From contig NMRB01000875.1 in assembly GCA_002633025.1 (NCBI GenBank), positions 40,052-104,051 on the forward strand: a stretch of 64,000 bases of DNA. The letters run 5' to 3'. Source of the stretch: Notospermus geniculatus (Eukaryota; Nemertea; Pilidiophora; Heteronemertea; Lineidae). The position numbers and the translations under genes are program-made. Under the pieces are notes generated by a model. The model was not told the DNA's origin. It saw nothing but the letters and a program-made list of their open reading frames with translations, and ran no database searches. Shown in pieces: positions 32,901 to 44,900 of the stretch; the stretch's first letter is position 1; every line of letters begins with the position of its first letter.

Positions 32901-35900
32901 GCGATTTCACAAAGGGTGTTTAAGACTTAGACGCGTGTAACTTCGTCAAATGCATGGTGGAAGTGCGTGCATTTAGTGAAGTTACACGCGTCTAAGTCTT
33001 AAACACCCTTTGTGAAATCGGCCCGGGTATTTTTATGTAGTGTAACCACGGCTAATTGAGGCGCCTCTCCACGTGACAGTTTTCGCAAGTTGGCTCTCTA
33101 TGGGAAATTCAACTGCGAGCAGTTGTTTGTGTCATTGGTCCCAGCGTGAGCAGTCAGCACCAAATAGTGGTGAATGGGGCTATCCAGAACATAGTTTAAC
33201 CTCTAGATAATAGGGGTCTCTACTGTACTATAAGTTGTACTATCCACTTCCTGTTCAGTGAGTTTCATTGTTTATGAGTTCTTTGGGAAGTTTGACCTTC
33301 ACCTCTGACCTTGACCTATGATCATCAGGGTCATTGGATAATCGAAATTGGCATCCTATAAATAACCTAAATATGGGTGTTATCAAACCTCTACTGCTAC
33401 CACAGACAGACATTTCAAATTATCAAGTTTGACCTTGAGCTGATCATCAAGGTCATTGCATAATCGAAATGGGCATCCTCAATAACCTAAGTATGGGTGA
33501 TATCATGTCTACCTCAACCACGGGCAGAGATAAGTTTGAAAATATCAAAATCTCATGATATCTCAATCACCCGGACACATGAGGCTGAGAATTTTAACAC
33601 AGTCCTGTCCTTGAATTAGCAGGCATGAATTAAGACTTGTCTCATGTTGACCAGTTGACAATGTGGCAAGTTATCTCAAAATATCAAATTTTGTGATATC
33701 AAACGTCGATATCACCATGACCCCAACATCTCAGATCAAAAGTAATCAACTCATTTGATTCCTAGGGTATAAAAACCTAAGGATAGAACTTATTCCTATT
33801 GCTCTAGGTGTTAGCCGATTTGTGCCATCAGATAAAAGTGTGATACTGTTATACTATTATACTATTACATTCGTATTTTACACTTACACCATTTATAACA
33901 TACTGTACCTTATATCCATTATTCTGCCTTGGGATCACAAGATTCGCCTCAATCCACATATTTCCATGGTTACCTGATATTTTGAACAGCTTTTGTTGTA
34001 CTCCGTGAGTGTCATTGATGAACACCTCCAGCCTCCCCATTCCAGTTCCATTCATATGGTAGAAAAACCGCATGCATCTATGGATATGCCCTTAAAGGTA
34101 CATGTAATTTTAAAAATTTTGAAACTTCAGAAGGTTCTTTAAAAGTCGATAGGTCGTATTTTAGAACGTTCCTTAACAATAAGGTCGACCTTAAGTCTAT
34201 TGTAAAACCATCGAGAACAATAGTTTTAAGGTGGACCTTAATGTTAAGGAACGTTCTAAAATACGGCCCTTTGTGTCTTGGCACATGGAATGGTATCGAG
34301 AAAATTTTAACAAAACTTTTGACAGCCACTTTTTTCAACAGCCGGCGCCACCGCGCCACCCTCCAACACGGGGACCAAGTACGTTGTCGGCGAATTGACC
34401 CGATACTCCGTACATTTTGTAATGCGTTTTTGTAGTTTGCCTTACTGCCGCAAGGTGGCTTCCTCTACGTCGGCAGTCAAATAACGGATTTAAATTTATT
34501 TGAAGTGAACAGAAATTTGTTGCATCGACCAAGTACACATCAAGTGTGACATAATGTTATAACGACAACTCTCGGACATTGTATTCAGCTACATATGAAA
34601 TCTCATTGAGATCATCTCTGCCAGCCATGTCTGTGAGCTAAATCCTTGTCGTGTGCTACCTAATCTCTGCCAGTTTTTTGTCAACACGGCGCACAGACAC
34701 GGTATTCAATCTCGGAAGTCATGAATTCTGCGAGCTTAGTCAAACTCCTGCATCCAGCTGTACTTTCAAAGATGCGCAATTTTACCTATATTCTATTTTA
34801 CCCACCTTCACTGACTCGGCTTCTCCTCCCTTGACCTTCACGCAAGCAAACCACATTTCGTGTTCAACGGATTTCCCCGGTCCGAAAAATAGCAACCAAT
34901 CACGGCAAAGCTTGCACCGACCCACGTGCATGACGTGTTCCCGGTAATGACGTTGACCAATCAAAATTTGATGAAATGACATCATTGATATTTTTTCTGA
35001 CGTGAACAACGAAGAAACGAGGCTTCTGATTGGGCGCACGAGAAAATCCCAAAGCGTTGAACACGGAATCTGGCTGTCTGCTGTAGAGTGGAGGAAGAGG
35101 TTAGCCGATTTCTACACGATGCATTATGCAGAATGATTTTACCTAAACTGAACATTGTAGGGGAACGCACCTTCGAAGTTGACAGCAGATGCCATAGTGA
35201 GCGTATCGCCTGGTAACTCTGGATACGAAGTTTCATAATACATGTACGACCCCATCCCTGTGGTATGGTCAGCAGTAGGTCCGGTACCGGACGATTTGGT
35301 GGGGCCCTGAAATATCAAGACAACGAGCTAATAGATATCACTATTCTTCCAATTATGCCTTCAGAAAAAAGTTATGGAGACACTCAGTTTTATAGCGCTT
35401 AAAATGCCACTGTATGCACGGAGATATGCCTCAGAATCTCACTCCCCTGGTGGCGGAATCTGGTACCAAACGTGGTAAGACTGGTGTCCTGTCCAACCCA
35501 TACAAAGCCAGTGGAAACAAAAAATGGCCGCTCTCCTTTTCATCACTTGAGAAGTTCAACGCGCTTCACAGTGTGACTATAACACAACTATAAAATGCAC
35601 CATGCGTCAATTCATTCTTTTATGTGTGGCAACCGTCTCAATTCCTAATTGGTAACTTCATTCAAATAGACTGAATTTGAACAGTTTTGTCGAGCATGCA
35701 TAAACGAGGTCAAATGTTACATCGACCGCCCCGAGATGGGAAACCTAATGCACCAGTGGCGCTTTAAATCAGTGCAAGGGATGAATCGAAGCCTTAGTTT
35801 CAAAATGCAGGCATTTTACTTACAGCATTTCGAAGCCATCCGGTGAATAAATGCGTCGTTTTTTCAAAATCTTCCGTGATGGTATCATCACCTGCAAAGG

Positions 35901-38900
35901 TAAATGTCTCATCGATAGTAATGTTTAGACGGAGGCAGTTGTGACATTAGAATTGCGAAAACCAAGAAAGAAAGATGAGGTTCGCCGGACATGCCAAAGC
36001 CTTTTTGGCATCACAAATTAAGCGGCCTATCGATAGATGCTGCATGAGACTTCTAACACGCCTGCTTCGAACGCTTTGCCGTGACCTGAGGACTCGCATA
36101 CTTACCGACTTCATCGCAGTTCGCTCCCTTGACCCCCGGTTTACATGTACAATAGAATGTGCTCGGGGATCCGTTATCAACACACTCCTCAAGATCGGTG
36201 CAGTTTGATGTCATGCACGCTAAAATGTAGAGGAAAACAACGTCGGAGTGATTCATTTGTGGGACTATAAGGTCTGTGATCGCTGTCAACCTTTCGCTAT
36301 ACGTGTATTTTTTACAACATTCAGAGTTACTATACGACACTCCAGGCTCCTGAGAACATCAGGGGTTCTTAGCGCTCGTTCCCTTCGTCACCGCAGTGAC
36401 GAAGGGAACGACCGCCCAAACCCCTGGTATTTTCAGGATACGGTGCCTGATGAAGGCCATCATATTTTTATTTTTCGTAAGTCGGGCGCCCGACTTATAA
36501 CAAAAGGCCGTCATTTATTTACATGTATTTCATAACTCGGGCGCCTGACTTATAATTCGGGCGCTCGACTTACGAAAGACCACTATTTATTTGTTTGATA
36601 CATGTAAGTCGGCGCCCGAGTTATGAAAAAAATTGTATTGTAATCTTTTAAGGAGGAATAAAACTATCAATCAATCAATCAATTATAACTCGGGCGCCCG
36701 AGTTATAAGTCAGGCGGCCAAGTAAGGCCGCCGACTTATGAAAAAAATAAATACATGTAATGGCCTTTCGTAAGTCGGGTGCCTGAGTTACATGTAGTAA
36801 GTCAGGCGCCCGACTTACAAAAATAAAATATGATGGCCATCATCAGCCACCGTATCAGGATGGGGCTACAGGGGAAAACGATTTTCTAATGCTGATGTTA
36901 GGTCGCACTACGATTGCCTGCGCTACGACGGAACAGTCGACATCGTCGCAAAAAACAAGAAAAAATTTGTACGATCCTCGTGGAACAGGCACTGCGCGCA
37001 GGGAATCGTAACCATGTTCAGGTCACCTGCGACTACGGTCGCAAAGTTCTGGCAGTCACGATTTCCACGCTCAACCAATGACGACAGTGTGATAGACCCA
37101 CTTACCGGTGATAGGCACCAGTCGTACAGTCGCCTTGAATCCAGTCTGCGGTTTTGAGGAATCTGATGATGTGAACAAGACGACCATTTGCCGCTCACCG
37201 CCCACTTTCGTCGTCAGTTTGTAAAGCGGATAGGTGAAATTACCTTTTGACTTCGACCCACAAAGTCTGAGGAAGAAAAGAATTGAATCGTTGATATTTT
37301 GGGTAGTATGAATGAAGTCTAGTAAACGCTTTCACTTCACTTTGTACAGGACTCTCTCCAATGTTTTTGTATTGCAGAAAAGAAGTAAAAGCGTTCACTA
37401 GAGTTTTTACTCATACAGTCTATTGTTGAATGGAAAATACTACATGTAGTAAAGGCAGCATTTGTTGACAAAGTACATTGTTCTGGCACACACAGGGACA
37501 AAGGTGTGACAGGAATGTGCGAAGCGCTTTAGAGAGCGTAATGGCTGATTCATACTCGCTTGCGGACCGTCAAGCGCATGAAACTGATCGCAGGTTTCCA
37601 CGACGTGAATGTGCACACGCAGTGAAATTGATCATAGTCGGCGCAAAATCCGGACGGAGTATGAATCAGCCTTAATACGCTATGAAACGCTATATAAGAA
37701 CTCGCCATTATTATTATTATTATTATCAAAAATGTTATATATTTTTGTTATTATACATGTAGGCAAGCTGCCTAAGTATACATAGGCATTATGTCATCCC
37801 CACAATGAATAGTAATTTTGCCTAGTGTTCCTTAGGCAATACCTTAAGCAGATCGCCTAATGTAAATGACAGACATTCTGGGGTGAGATAATGCATCAAC
37901 TATTATTAGGCAGCTTGCCTATATATGCAAAGGCTTTCAGTGTGGGATTTGAATATACGGCTTGGTACCATGACCATACTAATACAACCTTACAAAAAAC
38001 AGACTATATTATTGTAAATCGGACTTGTATTCCCGCGTTGGATTGTTTTCAATAAGAAATTTTAATACCTTATACCCTTCTGCATCGGCAAGTTTTTCCT
38101 GACTTCAACGGCATCTTCACAATTGCTCGATGAGGGGTGTGTATCGAGATGAATAACCCTTAATTCAATGAGGGAATCCTTCCGAGAGGTCTGAAGCGAA
38201 AAATTAAAGGCAAGTTTCAATACGGTGAAACTATCAATAAAATTTAGGGACCAGAAAAAATGAAAATCCTTTCCTTTGGCGTTGCTGGTCTTAATGATGG
38301 ACAAGTCAGGGGATGGATGAAGTACATGTACTGTATTGTATCCTATTTACACAAAAATGCATAATAACCACAGTGTCGGCAAGGTCGACGCAAAGCATAG
38401 AGGAGATCAGAGGCACTTACTTCCAGAATTTGAAAAATTCAAAAAAATCATCAGAAGTTTTTGAGCAGGTCAGATGTGCTCAAGTAAAGTTGTCTACATA
38501 AAGGCCTGTTTACACCGGCGGCTGGCGGGCGCGTTTGCGTTTGCGGCTGCGATTCCGCCTGCGATTCGGCCGTTTATACCTGCGTTTGCGGACGCGATTT
38601 CGCACTTGATTTTTAGTAGTTTGCTGGTATTTTTGATATTATTTCCATGATATTTTAGTGATATTTTTGTCATGCCTGGGCCAAAATACCCCCACTGCGT
38701 AACCGTGAGCATACATTTATATATTATCTTGGTGTAATTCAGACTATTTTGATTGAACATTTTCGATATCTTGGATCTGATAGTAGGTATCTTGATAGTG
38801 TTTTTTCATCTTGAATATTTTCTGCTATGGCATTCCATAGTTCCGGCAACAGTGAAATTACCTTTTGACTTCGACCCACAAAGTCTGAGGAAGAAAAGAA

Positions 38901-41900
38901 TTGAATCGTTGATATTTTGCGTAGTATGAATGAAGTCTAGTAAACGCTTTCACTTCACTTTGTACAGGACTCTCTCCAATGCTTTTGTATTGCAGAAAAG
39001 AAGTAAAAGCGTTCACTAGAGTTTTTACTCATACAGTCTATTGTTGAATGGAAAATACTACATGTAGTAAAGGCAGCATTTGTTGACAAAGTACATTGTT
39101 CTGGCACACACAGGGACAAAGGTGTGACAGGAATGTGCGAAGCGCTTAGAGAGCGTAATACGCTATGAAACGCTACATAAGAACTCGCCATTATTATTAT
39201 TATTATTATCAAAAATGTTATATATTTTTGTTATTATACATGTAGGCAAGCTGCCTAAGTATACATAGGCATTATGTCATCCCCACAATGAATAGTAATT
39301 TTGCCTAGTGTTCCTTAGGCAATACCTTGAGCAGATCGCCCAATGTAAATGACAGACATTCTGGGGTGAGATAATGCATCAACTATTATTAGGCAGCTTG
39401 CCTATATATGCAAAGGCTTTCAGTGTGGGATTTGAATATACGGCTTGGTACCATGACCATACTAATACAACCTTACAAAAACAGACTACATGTATATTGT
39501 AAATCGGACTTGTATTCCCGCGTTGGATTGTTTTCAATAAGAAATTTTAATACCTTATACCCTTCTGCATCGGCAAGTTTTTCCTGACTTCAACGGCATC
39601 TTCACAATTGCTCGATGAGGGGTGTGTGTCGAGATGAATAACCCTTAATTCAATGAGGGAATCCTTCCGAGAGGTCTAAAGCGAAAAATTAAAGGCAAGT
39701 TTCAATACGGTGAAACTACATGTATCAATAAAATTTAGGGACCAGAAAAAATGAAACTCCTTTCCTTTGGCGTTGCTGGTCTTAATGGTGGACAAGGGGA
39801 TGGATGAAGTACATGTACTGTATTGTATCCTATTTACACATAAATGCATAATAACCACAATGTCGGCTAGGTCGACGCAAAGCATAGGCTACCCCAGTAG
39901 ATGAGGTCTGAGGCACTTACTTCTAGAATTTGAAAAATTCAAAAAAACCATCTGAAGTTTTTTGAGCAGGTCAGATGTGCTCAAGTAAAGTTGTCTACAT
40001 TAGGGGCCTACATCGAATTTCATTGCTGAAGTGACCAGAAAAATTACCTTGAACACCCACGCACATTTATCTCCAGCGGAGTACGCATTTGGAAAATTTG
40101 GTGTTTCCAGGTCGTGTGTAGCAGCTGGATCAGTAACATCAAAAATACCTCCGCAACCTGAAAGGTAAATTGGCGGTGCCTTATTTTATCTTCAGCAACT
40201 ATCTTCGGAACTCACATGTACATGTAGACCTACCTTGCTGTACGCAAGACGCGAGAGTCACTAAAAAGCGGGTAGCGCACTACGCGCTAACTCCGGAAGC
40301 GTTTTTTAAGGCAGTACTAGCGAGGTTGCGCAGTTTTCCGACTCCGACTCCGACTTCAACTACGAGAACGAATTGCAGTCCGCTGTGGACATCCTTGATA
40401 AAAACGATTTGATAGATGTTTGCAAGTCGTAAAATGCCATAACTTTGTGGCAGAATAATTTTGACTCGTAATCGGAAGTGCGCATAAATCGCAAATATCG
40501 TAGTCGTCATAGTCGTGTCTCAAAGTCGTAACGACCAGGATTACGACTTCAATATTCATTATTTATCCGCACTTCCGATTTATTAGGCCAATTTTTTCTG
40601 CCTTCAATTTATGGTGTTTGACGAATTGAAAACTTCTATCACATCGTTTTTATCAAGGATGTCCACAGTGGACTGCAATTCATTCTCGTAGTTGAAGTCG
40701 GAGTCGGAGTCGGAAAACTGCGCAATCAGAGCGACTTTTCAACGTGCGCGGATAAAACCATTGTTATTTCATGCTGCACTGCATCCAGACAAAGCTTTAT
40801 TCGCATTCATTGCAAGCGTTTGCGAAATCTCGTTCGGTGTAACGGTACCGTACCCTAACGCCAGGTAGGAAAATCCTGAAAGAAGTTTGCTGGGGCATGG
40901 AGGCAACCGTCAAAAAGCGCCATAATAAGCTACATGTAACTCTATCAAACACCTTGGATCAAACCGGTTGACGTCCTGGGGAAGCACATTAGCTGCTTTT
41001 CCACGAGGCGTTTGCGGGCGCGGAACTGGAGGCGGGCGCGGGTGGAAAAATCGATCCAACGTGTTTCCATTTAGCTGTTTCACCCGCACCCGCTCCCGCC
41101 ACCGATACCGCGTCCGCAAACGTCTCGTGGAAAAGCAGCCTAAAGCCTGGGTCACAAATGCCACCGGGCGCCGTACGATTTTCCCCACCCAGCGGCTTGC
41201 TGTGGATTTTTGAGACTGAAACTCAGATCGAAGCTGAATTATGCCGAAATCGCCTCAATGGATAAGCGGAAATTAAACTAGATCAAACTGGGCACCGTAG
41301 AAATTGGCCAAAATGTCTGTTTTTACTCGCCGTACGGTCGCCGTACGGGCCCCGGAGTGGATATGTGACCTAGGCTTTAAAGGGAGACATGCGAAAAATA
41401 TTGCCCGGCGGGCACAAGTTGTCCGAGTTGTAGCGCCGTCTGTTAATACACGGTGACACTACGCTATATCACAGGCGCCTGTAGAGCTATCAGTGAGTTA
41501 AGAACACTTTTCTAACCAAACGTATCTAAAAAACACAACACCTATCTAAAACCACACCACGAGCTCACAAATTCGTGGGCTCGGGGTGTGTTTTTTACAA
41601 CTAGTGTTTTTTGGTTGGATACGTGTTCTAATCTCACTAATAGCTCTACAGGGGCCTGTGATATAGCGTAGTGTCACCGTGTTTTAACAGACGACGCTAC
41701 AACTCTGACAACTTGTGCCCGCCGGGCAATATTGATATCGCCTGTGCTGCCGTGGCTTTACATGCCCGAACACAGCAGTCTAGACACCAACTCAGGCATC
41801 CGCACTAATTGACGTTGGTCTTGACGAGCGTACAGATACAGACCCCAAATGATAAACTGGTACGACCTGAGGAACTGTAGTATCGACTTACTTGACCAAG

Positions 41901-44900
41901 TGGGATCAGTAATGGAGCAATCGCGCCCTCCGAGACCTTTCGGGCACATGCAAGTGCAGTCCTTTAGCAAGAATCCACCATTGACACAAGTCGGGGTGTT
42001 ACCACGAGACTTGCAGTGATCAGCGCATCGGTAGGCGTCACTAATCGACTTTATGTCGTATGGAGTAAGATCGCCCCTGCCTCCGATTAAAGGGTCTTCG
42101 TCTGGGAATATAGCGGTGATGACGTCTTCGCCGGAATTTTTTGAAAAGTCCTGAAATGGGTTCGGAGGTAATTTTCTTACATTCCAATAATATCTTACCT
42201 GTGACTTCATACAATATTTATTGTTGATCGTACTTACCTGTAAAATGGATCGCAACCACTTTGTAATATTCAGTAAACCAGCACTGCATGACGGTAGCGC
42301 ATATAGTTATGAAAAAGTAGATTAAGTTCGATCCTCCTCCCCCCCCCCAAGAAGTTCAAATGTAGTTGGAATGCGCCGGCCGGTTGTGTTTCCGATGTTG
42401 GCCTTAATTAGGGAGTTTTCGCAAATCTGACGAAAAACGAAGTACGAAATACGAAATTGGACGTCATATCTATGACGTAATGTATTTCAGGAAATGGCTG
42501 GTACCATAAATATCGCCTGCTGCAGGAGCGTCTTTTAGCATATGACGTTAGGACGACAGAGATACGGTGTATATTAAACTTTTAAATTTATCTTTCGTTT
42601 CCACTTCGTTGATACGAATTGGAAATTTAAAAATTCAAGATGCGCCATAACTCTTTCGATCTTACATGACATGTTAAAAGACGCACTGGCAGGAGGGACA
42701 TTTGTGGTACCAACCATTTCCTGAAATACATTACGTCATGGATATGACGTCCAATTTCGTATTTCGTACTTCGTTTTTCGTCAGATTTGCGAAAACTCCC
42801 TATTATTAAATGGACAACACTAATTCGTGACAATACTAAAGCACGCCGTTTGCTTAAAAAATTCCAACCAAACTTAACTGACGACGTCACGTACGTGTTG
42901 GTGTGGCCGGACTTCAGCTTAGCTTCGGTCGGCAGAATGTTGTCATACATTACTTTTCTCTGTCATTTCGTACATGTACTTTTGTTATTGTCTCTCTTTA
43001 TCTGTCGTTCTGTATGTACATGTAACCCATTGTACTCTTCTGAACAGAGCTCAGAAAACGGCTTTTTCAATTGGTGAAACTTTACTCGTGGATGTAATGT
43101 CATGCACATTTTTCAGTCGAACATGAATTTCTGTAACTTACTCTTCTTCCGTAGTGCATGACTGAATTCAGATCGTACGGAGCATAGTTGGCCGCTGAGG
43201 ATTTCCTGAAATTGTGTTCGGCGCCTGCTTTGATGTTTTCGAAATGGACGATGATGTGCTTGTCCCTATCTGACCTGCACTGTTCATGGTATAATCCAAG
43301 GGCGTGGCCGAATTCATGAAGCACAACGCCAAACTGAAAAAAAATTCTGCTGCATTTTATGTGGTCCGCCCCAGAATGTTGGAAAGAAGTTAGGAGTGGC
43401 TGCGGCTTATAAAGCAGGAGCAAAATCAGCGGTTACTTTTAAAACAATAACAAAACAGCAGCGGTTACATGCACTTTGAAAAACCTAGCAAAAACAGTGG
43501 TTACTTTGAAAAAACACACACAACAAAACAGAGGCTCCTTTGAAAAAACACCTGTATTGACTATACATGCGGAGCAACATCGCTGCCTCCTATTTCAGCA
43601 GCAAGCAGATAAAAATTGAGATAGGCCCTGTTACAACTAGTTTTCTTACTCAACGGCTTTTCTTACTCGACGGGAAATCTTACTCACAGTAAGATCTGAC
43701 GCACACCTTCCAACGGGTTTTCTTACTCTCAACGGGATATCTTACTCATTTGTTAACACGTTTTCTAACGCCGATTTAACCAGTTTTCTTATTCATGACC
43801 CAAACGCGTTTTCTTACCGTATTTAACGGGTTTTCTTACTTTTCCGAAATAATTAAAAGTAAGACTGAAAAAGCTTTTATCTTCCTCACCATCGTTTTCG
43901 TCGTTCTTTAAGAAGATTTCGTCCCCTTACGAACAACGAGAACGAAGTACGAAATACGACATACAAAATTAGTCTCATGTCGCCGATTCGTTAATATTAA
44001 TATGCAATAAAAAATATGGTTGAAGATTGCATTAATGAAAGAAACGATGGTTTCATGGCTGCATGGGGTCATTACATTGAAATAAGAATTCGTTTTCCAG
44101 TTATGAGCACCATGAAGACAACGATGTTGAATAAGATAAACTGCTTTTTCAGTCTTACTTTAGATTATTTTGGCAGAGTAAGAAAACCCGTTAAACACGG
44201 TAAGAAAACGCGTTTGGGTCATGAGTAAGAAAACCGGTTAAATCGGCGTTAGAAAACGCGTTAACAAATGAGTAAGATATCCCGTTGAGAGTAAGAAAAC
44301 CCGTTGGAAGGTGTGCGTCAGATCTTACTGTGAGTAAGATTTCCCGTCGAGTAAGAAAAGCCGTTAGAGTAGGAAAACTAGTTGTAACAGGCCCTACATG
44401 TTCATCTCCAAAATCTGTTGAAAACAAAACTTACGTATCCACATCCGGTGCCGATTGAGAGCAATTGTTCACCTCCATCGGATCCGATATATGACCAACA
44501 TCCATTATAACTGCCAATTTTCAGCCACGCGGTGTGGCTCGAGTTTCTGTACGGTAGTTTCAGGCACGTCACATCTTCCAAACGTTTAGCTGCCTTTCTT
44601 ATGGCGTCACGTGTGCCTTTATCGGCTGATATGAAAATAAAACACGCACTGTTCCATCATGCTGAACCCGCATATACATTAACCAAAGTCCAAGTAATGC
44701 TACTCTTTTCCCGAAGCCAATTTTGTCGAAAATGAAAAATGCTTGCGAGGCTCGCTGAAACCCATTTGTTGGAAATCAGTGAATGAGCTAGTGCTTCCGG
44801 ATAAATACTTACAGGTTTTGATTGGTTTGAACGTATGCTGGCGCATCCACTTACATAATATCAAAAAACTATATAAACGAGTGGTCTTATGAATTTTTGG

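Larger units (their letters stand above)
37234..38499. repeat. Tandem duplication in the CUB region, downstream copy (with MITE insertion)
   Basis: Homologous to 38,852-40,000. It contains the CUB segment-2 exon at 38,069-38,190 and the 5' part of segment 3. It carries a 131-bp MITE (37,542-37,672) absent in the other copy. Both copies have an inverted repeat of AGGCAAGCTGCCTA. Confidence 0.85.

Noticed and set aside
43100-43423. Taking the whole 107-aa minus frame around HEFGHALG as the exon
   Set aside because: Splice sites at 43,333 and 43,142 and homology to the astacin fold restrict coding to 64 codons.
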